Position numbers and translations under genes: made by a program
Part shown: piece by piece, positions 1 through 7,562 of the stretch
How the letters are laid out: the number at the start of each line of letters is the position of its first letter
How positions within the stretch are numbered: position 1 is the stretch's first letter
Notes under the pieces: model-generated
The model's database searches: none
What the model was told of the DNA's origin: nothing
The model's input: only the letters and a program-made list of their open reading frames with translations
Source: Lachnospiraceae bacterium
GTDB lineage: Bacteria > Bacillota > Clostridia > Lachnospirales > Lachnospiraceae
Direction of reading: 5' to 3'
DNA: 64,000 bases
NCBI GenBank assembly: GCA_902363555.1
Contig: CABJAM010000014.1
Coordinates: 37,974 to 101,973, forward strand

Positions 1-28
1 TTTTCCTTTCATTTACTGAATAATTGTG

Positions 29-118
29 TTAGTTGTTTTGATTTTCTTTTGAATCGGATTTTCCAGCACAGCTTCCGGAACAGGAAGTGCAGGAACCTTT
101 ACAGGCCGCCGCCTCCTA
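29..118 (-). other. In-frame Cys-rich extension beyond the amber stop of the 4Fe-4S protein
   Basis: Directly after the TAG stop of the upstream iron-sulfur protein, the same frame stays open for 28 more codons and ends at TAA. The extension contains CKGSCTSCSGSC, four cysteines spaced C-x3-C-x2-C-x3-C, followed by a polar tail. There is no usable ATG, GTG or TTG in this stretch. It is therefore either a decayed C-terminal tail cut off by a recent nonsense mutation or a chance frame. Cys-rich tails of this look occur on small iron-handling proteins, but no function is shown here. Confidence 0.35.
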
Positions 119-991
119 TTTTTTGCCAATGCGGAATCCTTTGGCAAGAGCTCCCGTGGGGCATGCGCGGACACAGTCACCACAGCGGATACATTCCGGA
201 TTGTTGGGCGTCTTGCGTGGATCAATGCCCATCTTGCAGGTCTTTTTACAAATGCCGCAGTCCACACATTTATCCTCATCCAGGCGCAGATGGTAGAGGG
301 AGATCGGGTTAAATACGCCATAGATAGCTCCCAGGGGGCAGAGGAATTTACAAAACGGCCGATAGTGGAACATGGAAAGTATCAAAATGGATAACAGTAG
401 AAATACTTTCCAGCTAAACAGCCAGCCAACGGCGGCCTGTAGATCGGGATTTCCCGCGACAAGCGGAATGCCTCCCAGCAAAGTGCCTGAAGGACAGATC
501 AGCTTGCAGAACCACGGGTTTCCCTGACCAATAATGTTTACCAGGAACATGGGCAGCAGCAGGACGAATACCACAAGGATGATATATTTGAGATACCTAA
601 GGTATTTTTCTCCCGGAAGCTTTTTTAGCTTTGGCACGGGAATCTTATGGAGTAAATCCTGTACCAGTCCAAAAGGACAGAGGAAACCGCAGACCAGCCG
701 TCCGAATAAAGTTCCCACAGCCATTAAAAATCCGACGATATAAAAGGAAAACTGGTAGTTACGGCTGCCAATAACTGCCTGGAGAGATCCAATGGGACAT
801 GCTCCCAGGGCGCCGGGACAGGAGTAGCAGTTAAGCCCCGGCACACAGAGTGCTTTCGTGGGGCCGGTGTAAATTTTTGACTGGATAAAGCCATTAATAT
901 AGCCGTTTGTCAGTGCGGCAAAGCCAATTTGTACCCAAAGGCGAATACCTTTTTTGGCCCCTTTTTTTGTTGTGCTTTTTTTATTTTTCAT
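116..991 (-). CDS. NapH/NosR-like multi-[4Fe-4S] membrane protein
   Basis: This is a 291-aa polytopic membrane protein likely to pass electrons through or across the membrane. About four hydrophobic segments are visible (near residues 20-35, 80-105, 135-155 and 195-210). Cys motifs include CVPGLNCYSCPGALGACP near the N-terminus, CGFLCP and CKFLCP next to membrane segments, and two classical ferredoxin motifs at the C-terminus (CVDCGICKKTCKMG and CIRCGDCVRACP). The ATG has a good AGGAGA site. It is the last gene of a minus-strand operon, after the CXXC mini-protein and the ABC transporter. NapH, NosR C-terminal domain and YccM share this layout. The electron donor and acceptor are unknown. An in-frame Cys-rich stretch follows the stop codon. 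Confidence 0.85.
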   Translation of the reverse strand: MKNKKSTTKKGAKKGIRLWVQIGFAALTNGYINGFIQSKIYTGPTKALCVPGLNCYSCPGALGACPIGSLQAVIGSRNYQFSFYIVGFLMAVGTLFGRLVCGFLCPFGLVQDLLHKIPVPKLKKLPGEKYLRYLKYIILVVFVLLLPMFLVNIIGQGNPWFCKLICPSGTLLGGIPLVAGNPDLQAAVGWLFSWKVFLLLSILILSMFHYRPFCKFLCPLGAIYGVFNPISLYHLRLDEDKCVDCGICKKTCKMGIDPRKTPNNPECIRCGDCVRACPTGALAKGFRIGKK

Positions 992-1000
992 ATGTTTCTC

Positions 1001-1147
1001 CTAACCAATTCCAATACATTCCAGGCAGATTGCTACCGCTTTTTTTAGTACTGTCAAATGCTCCTCACGGAGTAGTCCAAGCCCTACAAATACAAGACTT
1101 AGTACAAAGAATGCGATGCCGATGTGCCGTCGCCTTTTTTCTGTCAT
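1001..1147 (-). CDS. CD1871A-family CXXC-motif mini-protein
   Basis: This 48-codon gene has one N-terminal transmembrane segment (about residues 9-26) and ends with the motif AICLECIGIG, whose CLEC is the CXXC signature. I recognise it as the CD1871A family of tiny clostridial proteins, function unknown. Its ATG overlaps the TGA of the ABC ATPase as ATGA, so translation is coupled. An AAGGAGGTG site lies 7 bases upstream. Its place between an MacB-like transporter and a multi-cluster 4Fe-4S protein suggests a redox role (inference). Confidence 0.8.
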   Translation of the reverse strand: MTEKRRRHIGIAFFVLSLVFVGLGLLREEHLTVLKKAVAICLECIGIG

Positions 1148-1830
1148 TGGAGTTCACCTCCTTTCCCCATGTAAACCAGGCGGCCTCCTTTGTTAAGCCC
1201 CCAGATTTCATCTGCAAAGTGCATGATTTTATGCGAGTGAGTAACGATGATTAAACATTTATTCTGCTTATGGGCTAAATTGACCATAATATTCATTATA
1301 TCTCGTTCGGACTCACGGTCTAAATTCCCACTGGGTTCATCCGCCAGCAGCAAATTGGGTTCGTGAGACAGGGCCCGGGCAATACCCACACGTTGCTGTT
1401 CTCCCCCGGAGAGGCTCAGTACGCGGCGCCTGGCGGTTTCCTCGTCGATGCCCACACTATCCAGCAGATTCAGAGCAAAAATACGGTTATTTTTATGATG
1501 GACGCCGCTGATGGCCATAGAAAGTTCAATGTTTTCCAGTGCAGTTTTATTTAACAGAAGGTTATAGCTCTGAAATACAACGCCTATTTTTTCGGCGCGG
1601 TATCTGTCTCTGTCGAGCTTATTCAAATCTTCACCCTCGTACAGGATTGATCCTTCTGTGCAGATATCCAGTCCGGCTAAAAGCGAGAGTAGAGAGGTCT
1701 TGCCCGCGCCTGATCTTCCGACAATACAGTAGACTTTGCCCAGCTCAAAATCTGCATTTAATCCCTGAAATACGGGCTTCGTAGTTTTTTCATAGGTATA
1801 TCCTACATTTCTTAGTGCTAAAACAGCCAT
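1144..1830 (-). CDS. ABC transporter ATP-binding protein, MacB/LolD type
   Basis: This 228-aa nucleotide-binding subunit powers the adjacent FtsX-type permease. It has Walker A GRSGAGKTS near residue 38, a Q-loop in VVFQSYNLL, signature LSGGEQQRVGIARAL, Walker B LLLADEPSGNLD and the switch His in IVTHSH. The SGNLD D-loop is typical of the LolD/MacB/FtsE branch. I use the ATG at 1830, which follows GGAGG. The frame is open further upstream, but that stretch overlaps the permease and lies before the beta-strand that starts the fold. The gene begins 16 bp after the permease and overlaps the CXXC gene by 4 bp. The substrate is unknown. Confidence 0.9.
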   Translation of the reverse strand: MAVLALRNVGYTYEKTTKPVFQGLNADFELGKVYCIVGRSGAGKTSLLSLLAGLDICTEGSILYEGEDLNKLDRDRYRAEKIGVVFQSYNLLLNKTALENIELSMAISGVHHKNNRIFALNLLDSVGIDEETARRRVLSLSGGEQQRVGIARALSHEPNLLLADEPSGNLDRESERDIMNIMVNLAHKQNKCLIIVTHSHKIMHFADEIWGLNKGGRLVYMGKGGELQ

Positions 1831-1846
1831 ATTTAGTTCCTCCTTG

Positions 1847-3223
1847 TCAATTTCGCTGGCGCAGAATATGCATTGGTTCATACTTCATTGCGCAAACCGC
1901 ACTGACTGTACCTGCAATCGTTGTCAGTAACAGAGCGATACCTACAAGCTCAGTAATGGTAGTAAAGCTCAGTGCGGCGCTGATGTGAGTGATCGGTACG
2001 TTGTCCGTAGCCAGCCCGTCAAAAGAGATACTGCTTGTATTAGCGATGAGACTTGGTCTGTTCATAGCGTGGGTCATCTGGTTTGACAGCAGCATATCTG
2101 TGACCGGCTGAGCGATCAGACTGCCCAGGGCAATACCAAGAATCAGGCAAACCGACATGATGAGCGCGGATTCCAGGACCAGGCCTGCTGCTACTTTACT
2201 CTTTTTCATGCCCATTGCTCGAAGAACACCAATCTCATATTTTCGCTCCCTCACTAAGAGTGAGGAGAGAATAAGAAGGACGGCAGCTCCCAGCACCAGG
2301 ACCACCCACAGGAATATTATGGAAATGACACACATCTGCTCAATGGGTTTTACAAAAGCATCGTAGGCAACCGTATCGGTGCTCAGGCTGTAGTATTCGG
2401 AGAGACCAGCAGCATAGGATTCCTGAGCGAAAGCATCTAAATCCTTGGGGTTTTTGAGGTAAAATTTCGTGTTAAATGTAGGTTCATAAGTATAGCGTGG
2501 ATCTATCAGAAACTTATAGCGGGTAAAGATTTCATTGTCACTGTCCACCTCTTCTTCACTGTATGCTCGGTGATAGATGCCACTGACCTTGAGGGTCATT
2601 TCTTCCAGAGGCTTCCCCTGCTTATCAGTGTAAAAAATACTTTTGACCTGGAAAGTATCACCAAGCTTCAGGTCGTTTAACTTTGCCAGTGTATCGGATA
2701 TCAGGCATTCGTTATCTGCCTTTGGGAATGCTCCTCCTTCAATAAGCTTTGCCTGCCCGTTCTGGAACGGCTTCGCCTGGCTCACATCTTCGTAACCACT
2801 GAGAATATATTGAGGGATACGGGTTTTTTCGGGAGCCTTTCCTACCCCCTGTATCTCCATACTATGGTAGTCCATCGGCGTAGTATATTTCAGATTGTCT
2901 GCAACAGCTTCCGTCTGAGCATTGTATATAGTCGTTTTCAGATATTTGGAGGCTGCCATTTTTTGAATCAGTTCATCGGTGATCTCAGGTATTAAAAATG
3001 TTTCATTTTTTTCCAATGCTTCGCTGACCTTTATGCTATTTACGTTGAGGAGCACCTCTGTGCTCAGCCCCTCTTTGTATTGCCGGGCAATGGCATTTGC
3101 ATCGTTGAAGACCACCAGGGCTACGCAGCTCATTGTGATGATCAGTAGAAATATCCCGGCTGCCAGCATATTTCGGCCAATATTTCGGTATATATTTTGA
3201 AATGCGTTTTTTATTATATACAT
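1847..3223 (-). CDS. FtsX/MacB-type ABC transporter permease
   Basis: This 458-aa membrane subunit has the MacB topology. One transmembrane helix (about residues 18-38) is followed by a large extracytoplasmic domain of about 260 residues, then three helices at the C-terminus (about 300-325, 350-372 and 420-445). The cytoplasmic loop after helix 2 contains RKYEIGVLRAMGM, the usual FtsX coupling motif. Such mechanotransmission transporters often export lipoproteins or peptides, or form resistance or sensor modules with a kinase. Here a response regulator and kinase are divergently encoded. It is the first gene of the minus-strand operon, whose mRNA also carries two redox proteins. Confidence 0.88.
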   Translation of the reverse strand: MYIIKNAFQNIYRNIGRNMLAAGIFLLIITMSCVALVVFNDANAIARQYKEGLSTEVLLNVNSIKVSEALEKNETFLIPEITDELIQKMAASKYLKTTIYNAQTEAVADNLKYTTPMDYHSMEIQGVGKAPEKTRIPQYILSGYEDVSQAKPFQNGQAKLIEGGAFPKADNECLISDTLAKLNDLKLGDTFQVKSIFYTDKQGKPLEEMTLKVSGIYHRAYSEEEVDSDNEIFTRYKFLIDPRYTYEPTFNTKFYLKNPKDLDAFAQESYAAGLSEYYSLSTDTVAYDAFVKPIEQMCVISIIFLWVVLVLGAAVLLILSSLLVRERKYEIGVLRAMGMKKSKVAAGLVLESALIMSVCLILGIALGSLIAQPVTDMLLSNQMTHAMNRPSLIANTSSISFDGLATDNVPITHISAALSFTTITELVGIALLLTTIAGTVSAVCAMKYEPMHILRQRN

Positions 3224-3257
3224 AAAGTTTATTCTCGTTTCTTTCAGGATTTTTTTT

Positions 3258-3266
3258 AGTATAGCA
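3258..3266 (-). promoter_or_regulatory. Extended -10 promoter of the ABC/4Fe-4S operon
   Basis: On the minus strand, TGCTATACT forms an extended -10 element about 35 bp before the permease ATG. No good -35 is spaced correctly, which is common for extended -10 promoters. Confidence 0.4.
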
Positions 3267-3386
3267 CAGGCAATGTTAATTCTGAGGCAAAACCGATAAC
3301 CTTTTTACCTATATTTTTGTTTTATACAGTTACTGGCTGTGGTATACTATATTAATAGTGTGAGAAATCCGAACGGCGGGTGATAA

Positions 3387-4058
3387 ATGATGCGTTTATT
3401 GATTATTGAAGATAATTACGAATTGGCAGATCTGATGAAGGAGAAGCTGTCTGATTTTGGATATGTATGTGATGTGGCCTATGATGGGGAGAGCGGAGAT
3501 TTGAAAGCGTCTGATAATGATTATGATGCGATTCTATTGGATCTGAACCTTCCGGACAGCGATGGATTTGAACTTCTGGATGATTGGCGGACTCGGGGGC
3601 TTTCTGCACCTGTACTTATTGTAACTGCCCGGGGCGAACTGGATCAACGGGTCAAAGGTCTTCAGCTTGGCAGTGATGATTATATTACAAAACCCTTTGA
3701 ATTCACGGAACTGGATGCCCGTATACAGGCGGTGATTCGGCGATTCAGGGGACGGGCAAATCCCGTCATTCACATCAAAGAACTATCTCTGAATCCGGCC
3801 ACGCGTAAAGTAGTACTGAATGGACAAGAAATCCTCCTTTCCGCTAAGGAATTTGATATTTTAGAATACTTGGCAAGCTGCTATCCCCGTATTGTTTCCA
3901 ATGAGGAGCTTGCGGAGCATGTCTACGACGAAAATTTTGACCCATTTTCCGGGGTTATCCGGGTCCATATGGCCAACATGAAGAAAAAGCTTAAAATAGG
4001 AGATATATCGATTCTGCGCAACGAAAAAGGAAAGGGGTATTATCTATGTCTGGAATAA
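3387..4058 (+). CDS. OmpR-family response regulator
   Basis: This 223-aa regulator has an N-terminal receiver domain with acidic residues E8/D9, phospho-acceptor D52 in LLDLNLPD, a conserved Thr in IVTARG and a Lys in YITKPF. A C-terminal winged helix-turn-helix DNA-binding domain ends with RNEKGKGYYL. It overlaps the kinase gene by 13 bp, so the two are co-translated. It is divergent from the MacB-like transporter operon and probably controls it (inference from position). The start could be either of two consecutive ATG codons; the first is used. Confidence 0.92.
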   Translation: MMRLLIIEDNYELADLMKEKLSDFGYVCDVAYDGESGDLKASDNDYDAILLDLNLPDSDGFELLDDWRTRGLSAPVLIVTARGELDQRVKGLQLGSDDYITKPFEFTELDARIQAVIRRFRGRANPVIHIKELSLNPATRKVVLNGQEILLSAKEFDILEYLASCYPRIVSNEELAEHVYDENFDPFSGVIRVHMANMKKKLKIGDISILRNEKGKGYYLCLE

Positions 4059-5089
4059 AAAAGCAAACCTGGTTTTTGATTGCCGGATATACTATATTGC
4101 TAAGTCTTTGCATTGTTGTATGTTTCTATCTGTTTGTTCGCAATTCAAGTGCAGATATCAGCGGACTACCGGAGACACTGTTTTATGTTCCGCAAAACGG
4201 ACAGATTGTTTTGGACGGTTCTATAACCTCAACAGAGCTGCATGATTATTTTCGCTCAGCTTTCTTTCGTTATCTGCCCTTGCTGATTTCAGCCGTTTGC
4301 CTTCTGGTTCTTTTGCTTTCCAGTGCATTGCTGCTTTGCATCCGTTCACTGGAACGCAGGCACAACAGACTGATTGCCAGTGATTTACGAGGGCTATCTG
4401 AATCGGAGCCTGAATGCATACGGGAAACGGATTTAAAGGAGGAGTATCAGACGATCCATACACGGCTTACAGCGTATGAGAAAGATCAGCAGCGTCTCCA
4501 TTCTTTCATTGCCCATGAACAAAAAAATCTGATTATGCTTATAAAAGCCCGACTCAATAAGTCCTCTGATTTCCTGCTCATTCGTGATATCGATAAGCTG
4601 GCTCAATCTGTGGATGATATTCTGACGATATCTGCACATCGGAACGTCAGCCGTGAAATCGTAGACTTGGCACTGATTGTAGCAGAAGAATGTGATACTT
4701 ATCAAAGTGTTTATTCCAACATTACCTTTTGCTTTGATGAGGATGCTTCCTATGGGATTTTAGGCAAAGAACAATGGCTGCGTCGGGCTGTTGATAACCT
4801 GTTGGATAATGCTGTTAAGTACGGCGCTGGAAATATGATCGAGGTAGTTCTGGAACAACTGCATGACAGCGTACTGCTCCATATCCGTGACCATGGTATG
4901 GGAATGGGGGAGGATGAGGAGGAGCTGATATTTGAGCATGGCTACCAAATCAAGGAGTTAAATAAAGACGGCTATGGAATTGGACTGAGCCTTGTTCAGC
5001 ATGTCTGCAATTTGTGTGATGGCTTTGTTCGTTTGAATAGCAGAGAGGGGAATGGCAGTGAATTTGTTCTGGCATTTCCCTCAGCCTGA
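4046..5089 (+). CDS. Sensor histidine kinase
   Basis: This 347-aa kinase has two transmembrane helices (about residues 9-31 and 77-99) bounding a short 45-residue extracytoplasmic loop. The phospho-acceptor is in HEQKN (H157). The ATP domain shows the N-box DNLLDNAVKYG, G1 DHGMGM and G2 GYGIGLSLV. The small outer loop suggests it senses through the membrane or a partner transporter, as in Bce-like modules, rather than binding a large ligand. It pairs with the overlapping response regulator. The signal is unknown. Confidence 0.9.
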   Translation: MSGIKKQTWFLIAGYTILLSLCIVVCFYLFVRNSSADISGLPETLFYVPQNGQIVLDGSITSTELHDYFRSAFFRYLPLLISAVCLLVLLLSSALLLCIRSLERRHNRLIASDLRGLSESEPECIRETDLKEEYQTIHTRLTAYEKDQQRLHSFIAHEQKNLIMLIKARLNKSSDFLLIRDIDKLAQSVDDILTISAHRNVSREIVDLALIVAEECDTYQSVYSNITFCFDEDASYGILGKEQWLRRAVDNLLDNAVKYGAGNMIEVVLEQLHDSVLLHIRDHGMGMGEDEEELIFEHGYQIKELNKDGYGIGLSLVQHVCNLCDGFVRLNSREGNGSEFVLAFPSA

Positions 5090-5454
5090 ACAGTGCTTGA
5101 TGGAAACGACGGCCGACGAATGAAGTATATCTTGGTTAAATCCCGGGGAGTAAGCGTATAAGGCGCCTTGAATGGTATTTGCCCGGAGGAAAAACAGAAG
5201 AATTGATGGCGGAACACTACCTGTCCTTTAGAGCCTGTCAGCGCGATAATTAAATCGCCCTGGCAGGCTCTTTTTATAACAAAACATTAAATAATCCAAT
5301 GTCACAGGCCGCCCCAAATTGGCAAAGCCGACAACAGGCGATGCTGTGCAGATAGGCGAGATTGTTCAGGGGTGATGATGTTATACAACATGCATAAAAA
5401 AAGATTTTTAAAATTGTATAATATCTGAAAATGAAAAATAATATACATATGCTA
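5090..5454. other. Intergenic region, no confident gene
   Basis: This holds the terminator at 5230-5276. A short open stretch at about 5145-5249 reads as a protein-like fragment (RRLEWYLPGGKTEELMAEHY) with no start codon and no known match that I can recall. It may be a gene remnant. The rest is AT-rich leader DNA before the sugar operon promoter. Confidence 0.4.
5230..5276 (+). terminator. Rho-independent terminator after the kinase gene
   Basis: AGAGCCTGTCA pairs with TGGCAGGCTCT (one G-T wobble) and is followed by TTTTTAT. It lies 140 bp after the kinase stop codon. Confidence 0.75.
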
Positions 5455-5483
5455 TTGACAGCTAAAACGTAAAAGCATATAAT
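5455..5483 (+). promoter_or_regulatory. Consensus sigma-A promoter of the first sugar ABC operon
   Basis: A perfect TTGACA (5455-5460) and a perfect TATAAT (5478-5483) are separated by exactly 17 bp. Transcription should start near 5490. That rules out efficient use of the ATG at 5496 and leaves a leader of about 105 bases before the real permease start at 5595. Confidence 0.85.
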
Positions 5484-5594
5484 AGCAACATAAACATGAA
5501 AGCAGAAAAACCATATTTCTTAAAAAATTGCATAAAAGGTGCCGTCTGCCGACATGCGTTGAGTATGAAAAAGAATGGGGAGGTAATTAACAGA

Positions 5595-6515
5595 ATGAAA
5601 GTATTCAAAAACAAGAAGAAGATGCGGTCATTTCGGGAATTTTTGTATCTTCTGCCCTTTATTATCCTGGTGGCCGTATTCGCCTATTATCCGTTATACG
5701 GATGGGTGTATTCCTTTTTTGACTACAAGCCGCCGCTGCCCTTAACGATGGATAATTTTGTAGGGTTAAAGTGGTTTAAGTATCTGGTTGGAAATGAAGT
5801 GCGTATCAAACAGATACTCACTGTCCTTAGAAATACCTTTGCCATGAGCGGGCTGACACTGCTGACCTCCTGGCTGCCGATGATTTTTGCCATATTTCTG
5901 AACGAAATCAAGTGTCTGCCATTTCGCAAGATCGTTCAGACCGTGACCACGCTGCCGAACTTTATCAGTTGGGTGCTCGTTTATTCCATCGCCTTTTGCT
6001 TATTCAGCAGCAATGGTATGATGAACAGCTTCCTTCAGGATCTGGGGCTGATCACAGAGCCGGTGATGTTCCTCCAGTCGTCAAAGCATGTGTGGCTGAC
6101 TATGTGGCTGTGGATCACCTGGAAAAACCTGGGCTGGCAGTCGATCATGTATATTGCCGCCATTTCCGGGATTGACGGAGAGCTGTTCGAGGCGGCAAAG
6201 GTGGACGGCGCAACCCGGATGCAGACGATCCGCTACATCACCATTCCCAGTCTGCTGCCCACCTTTACCGTGCTGATGATGCTGAGTATCGCCAATTTCC
6301 TTTCAAATGGTATGGAACAGTATTACGTCTTCCAGAATGCGTTTAACAAAGAGTCCATACAGGTGCTGGATTTGTTTGTATTTAATCTGGCCATGGGAAG
6401 CGGAAGCTATTCCGTATCCACGGCGCTGAGTATGCTTAAGAGTGTGATCAGTGTGGGCCTGCTGTGTGCAGCGAACGGTATATCCAAGTTACTCAGAGGC
6501 GACAGCTTTATTTAA
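5595..6515 (+). CDS. CUT1 sugar ABC transporter permease (LplB type)
   Basis: This 306-aa inner-membrane subunit of an oligosaccharide importer has about six helices. The EAA loop, which docks the ATPase, reads ELFEAAKVDGATRMQTIRYI. The ATG at 5595 has GGGGAGG upstream. The longer open frame starting at 5496 begins almost at the predicted transcription start and adds a non-hydrophobic, unconserved N-terminus, so I reject it. It is first in an operon with a second permease and a 600-aa binding lipoprotein. No ATPase gene is present, as is usual where a shared MsmX-like ATPase serves several importers (family knowledge). Confidence 0.9.
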   Translation: MKVFKNKKKMRSFREFLYLLPFIILVAVFAYYPLYGWVYSFFDYKPPLPLTMDNFVGLKWFKYLVGNEVRIKQILTVLRNTFAMSGLTLLTSWLPMIFAIFLNEIKCLPFRKIVQTVTTLPNFISWVLVYSIAFCLFSSNGMMNSFLQDLGLITEPVMFLQSSKHVWLTMWLWITWKNLGWQSIMYIAAISGIDGELFEAAKVDGATRMQTIRYITIPSLLPTFTVLMMLSIANFLSNGMEQYYVFQNAFNKESIQVLDLFVFNLAMGSGSYSVSTALSMLKSVISVGLLCAANGISKLLRGDSFI

Positions 6516-6540
6516 TGTGATGAATATGGAGAAGATGGCT

Positions 6541-7470
6541 ATGGAAAAGGAAATCGTTGTTAAAAAGAAAAAGACAAAAGTGAGTCCACAGGACAGGATC
6601 ATCAGCATCATTACATATGCCGTATTTGCAGCGTTTGCATTTATTTGTATTTATCCCTTTTATTACATATTTATCAATACGATCAGTGCCAACGACCTGA
6701 GTGATAAAGGTAAGATACTGTTTTATCCCATAGGTATACATTTTACAAATTATTTGGATGCGCTGAATATACCGGGGCTTTTACAGGCCGCGAAGATATC
6801 TGTTGGAAGAACACTCATCGGCACGGCGCTGACCGTTTTGACGGCGGGATTTATGGGGTATATGTTTACAAGAGAAACCGTGTGGAAGAGAAAGTTCTGG
6901 TACCGTTTCGTTATATTAACGATGTATTTTAACGCCGGTATTATTCCGTGGTATATAACCATGAATAATCTGCATCTGACAAATAATTTCTGGGGGTATG
7001 TTTTGCCGGTGCTCGTGTCGCCGTTTTACATTATTCTGACCAAGACCTATGTGGAATCCATACCAAGGGAGTTGCAGGATGCGGCGGAGATAGACGGCGC
7101 GGGAACACTGAAGATCTTCTGGAAGATCATCCTGCCGCTGATCAAACCCATACTTGCCACGGTAGCTATATTTGCCGCGGTCGGCCAGTGGAATTCCTTC
7201 CAGGATACATTATTGCTCGTCACCGAGAGCCGGTTGTACACATTACAGTTTATTTTGTATCAGTACATCAATCAGGCCAGCTCCCTGGCGGCTCTTGTGG
7301 GAAGCGGCTCCAGCGGGGCGGATATGAGCCAGATCATGGCGACGGCTCAAACGGCCACATCGGTTCGGATGACCGTAACTATTATCGTTGTTACACCGAT
7401 TTTACTCGTCTATCCCTTCTTCCAGAAGTTTTTTGTAAAGGGGATTATGATCGGTGCGGTGAAGGGCTGA
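6541..7470 (+). CDS. CUT1 sugar ABC transporter permease (LplC/YtcP type)
   Basis: This 309-aa second permease has about six helices, an EAA loop (ELQDAAEIDGAGTLKIFWKI) and the typical C-terminal ending YPFFQKFFVKG. Several in-frame ATGs precede the hydrophobic part. I choose 6541 because GGAGAAG sits 6 bases upstream, but 6520 or 6535 are possible. It begins 25 bp after the first permease and must form a heterodimer with it. Confidence 0.88.
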   Translation: MEKEIVVKKKKTKVSPQDRIISIITYAVFAAFAFICIYPFYYIFINTISANDLSDKGKILFYPIGIHFTNYLDALNIPGLLQAAKISVGRTLIGTALTVLTAGFMGYMFTRETVWKRKFWYRFVILTMYFNAGIIPWYITMNNLHLTNNFWGYVLPVLVSPFYIILTKTYVESIPRELQDAAEIDGAGTLKIFWKIILPLIKPILATVAIFAAVGQWNSFQDTLLLVTESRLYTLQFILYQYINQASSLAALVGSGSSGADMSQIMATAQTATSVRMTVTIIVVTPILLVYPFFQKFFVKGIMIGAVKG

Positions 7471-7562
7471 GTCATGGATAGTGAAAGGTTTTACCTTTTC
7501 ATTTATATGGAAACAATTCAACCATCGTCCTTTGGACGGAAAAATTAATGGAGGTATTTATT

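Noticed and set aside
116..118. TAG as a pyrrolysine codon
   Set aside because: No pyrrolysine system is visible and the protein is not a methylamine methyltransferase. Nonsense mutation is simpler.
13..321. 102-codon frame overlapping the end of the 4Fe-4S gene
   Set aside because: It is a different frame within the ferredoxin-like coding region, with no ribosome site and no family features.
5496..5594. Upstream ATG start for the first permease
   Set aside because: The perfect promoter puts the transcription start at about 5490, leaving no ribosome site. The ATG at 5595 has GGGGAGG.
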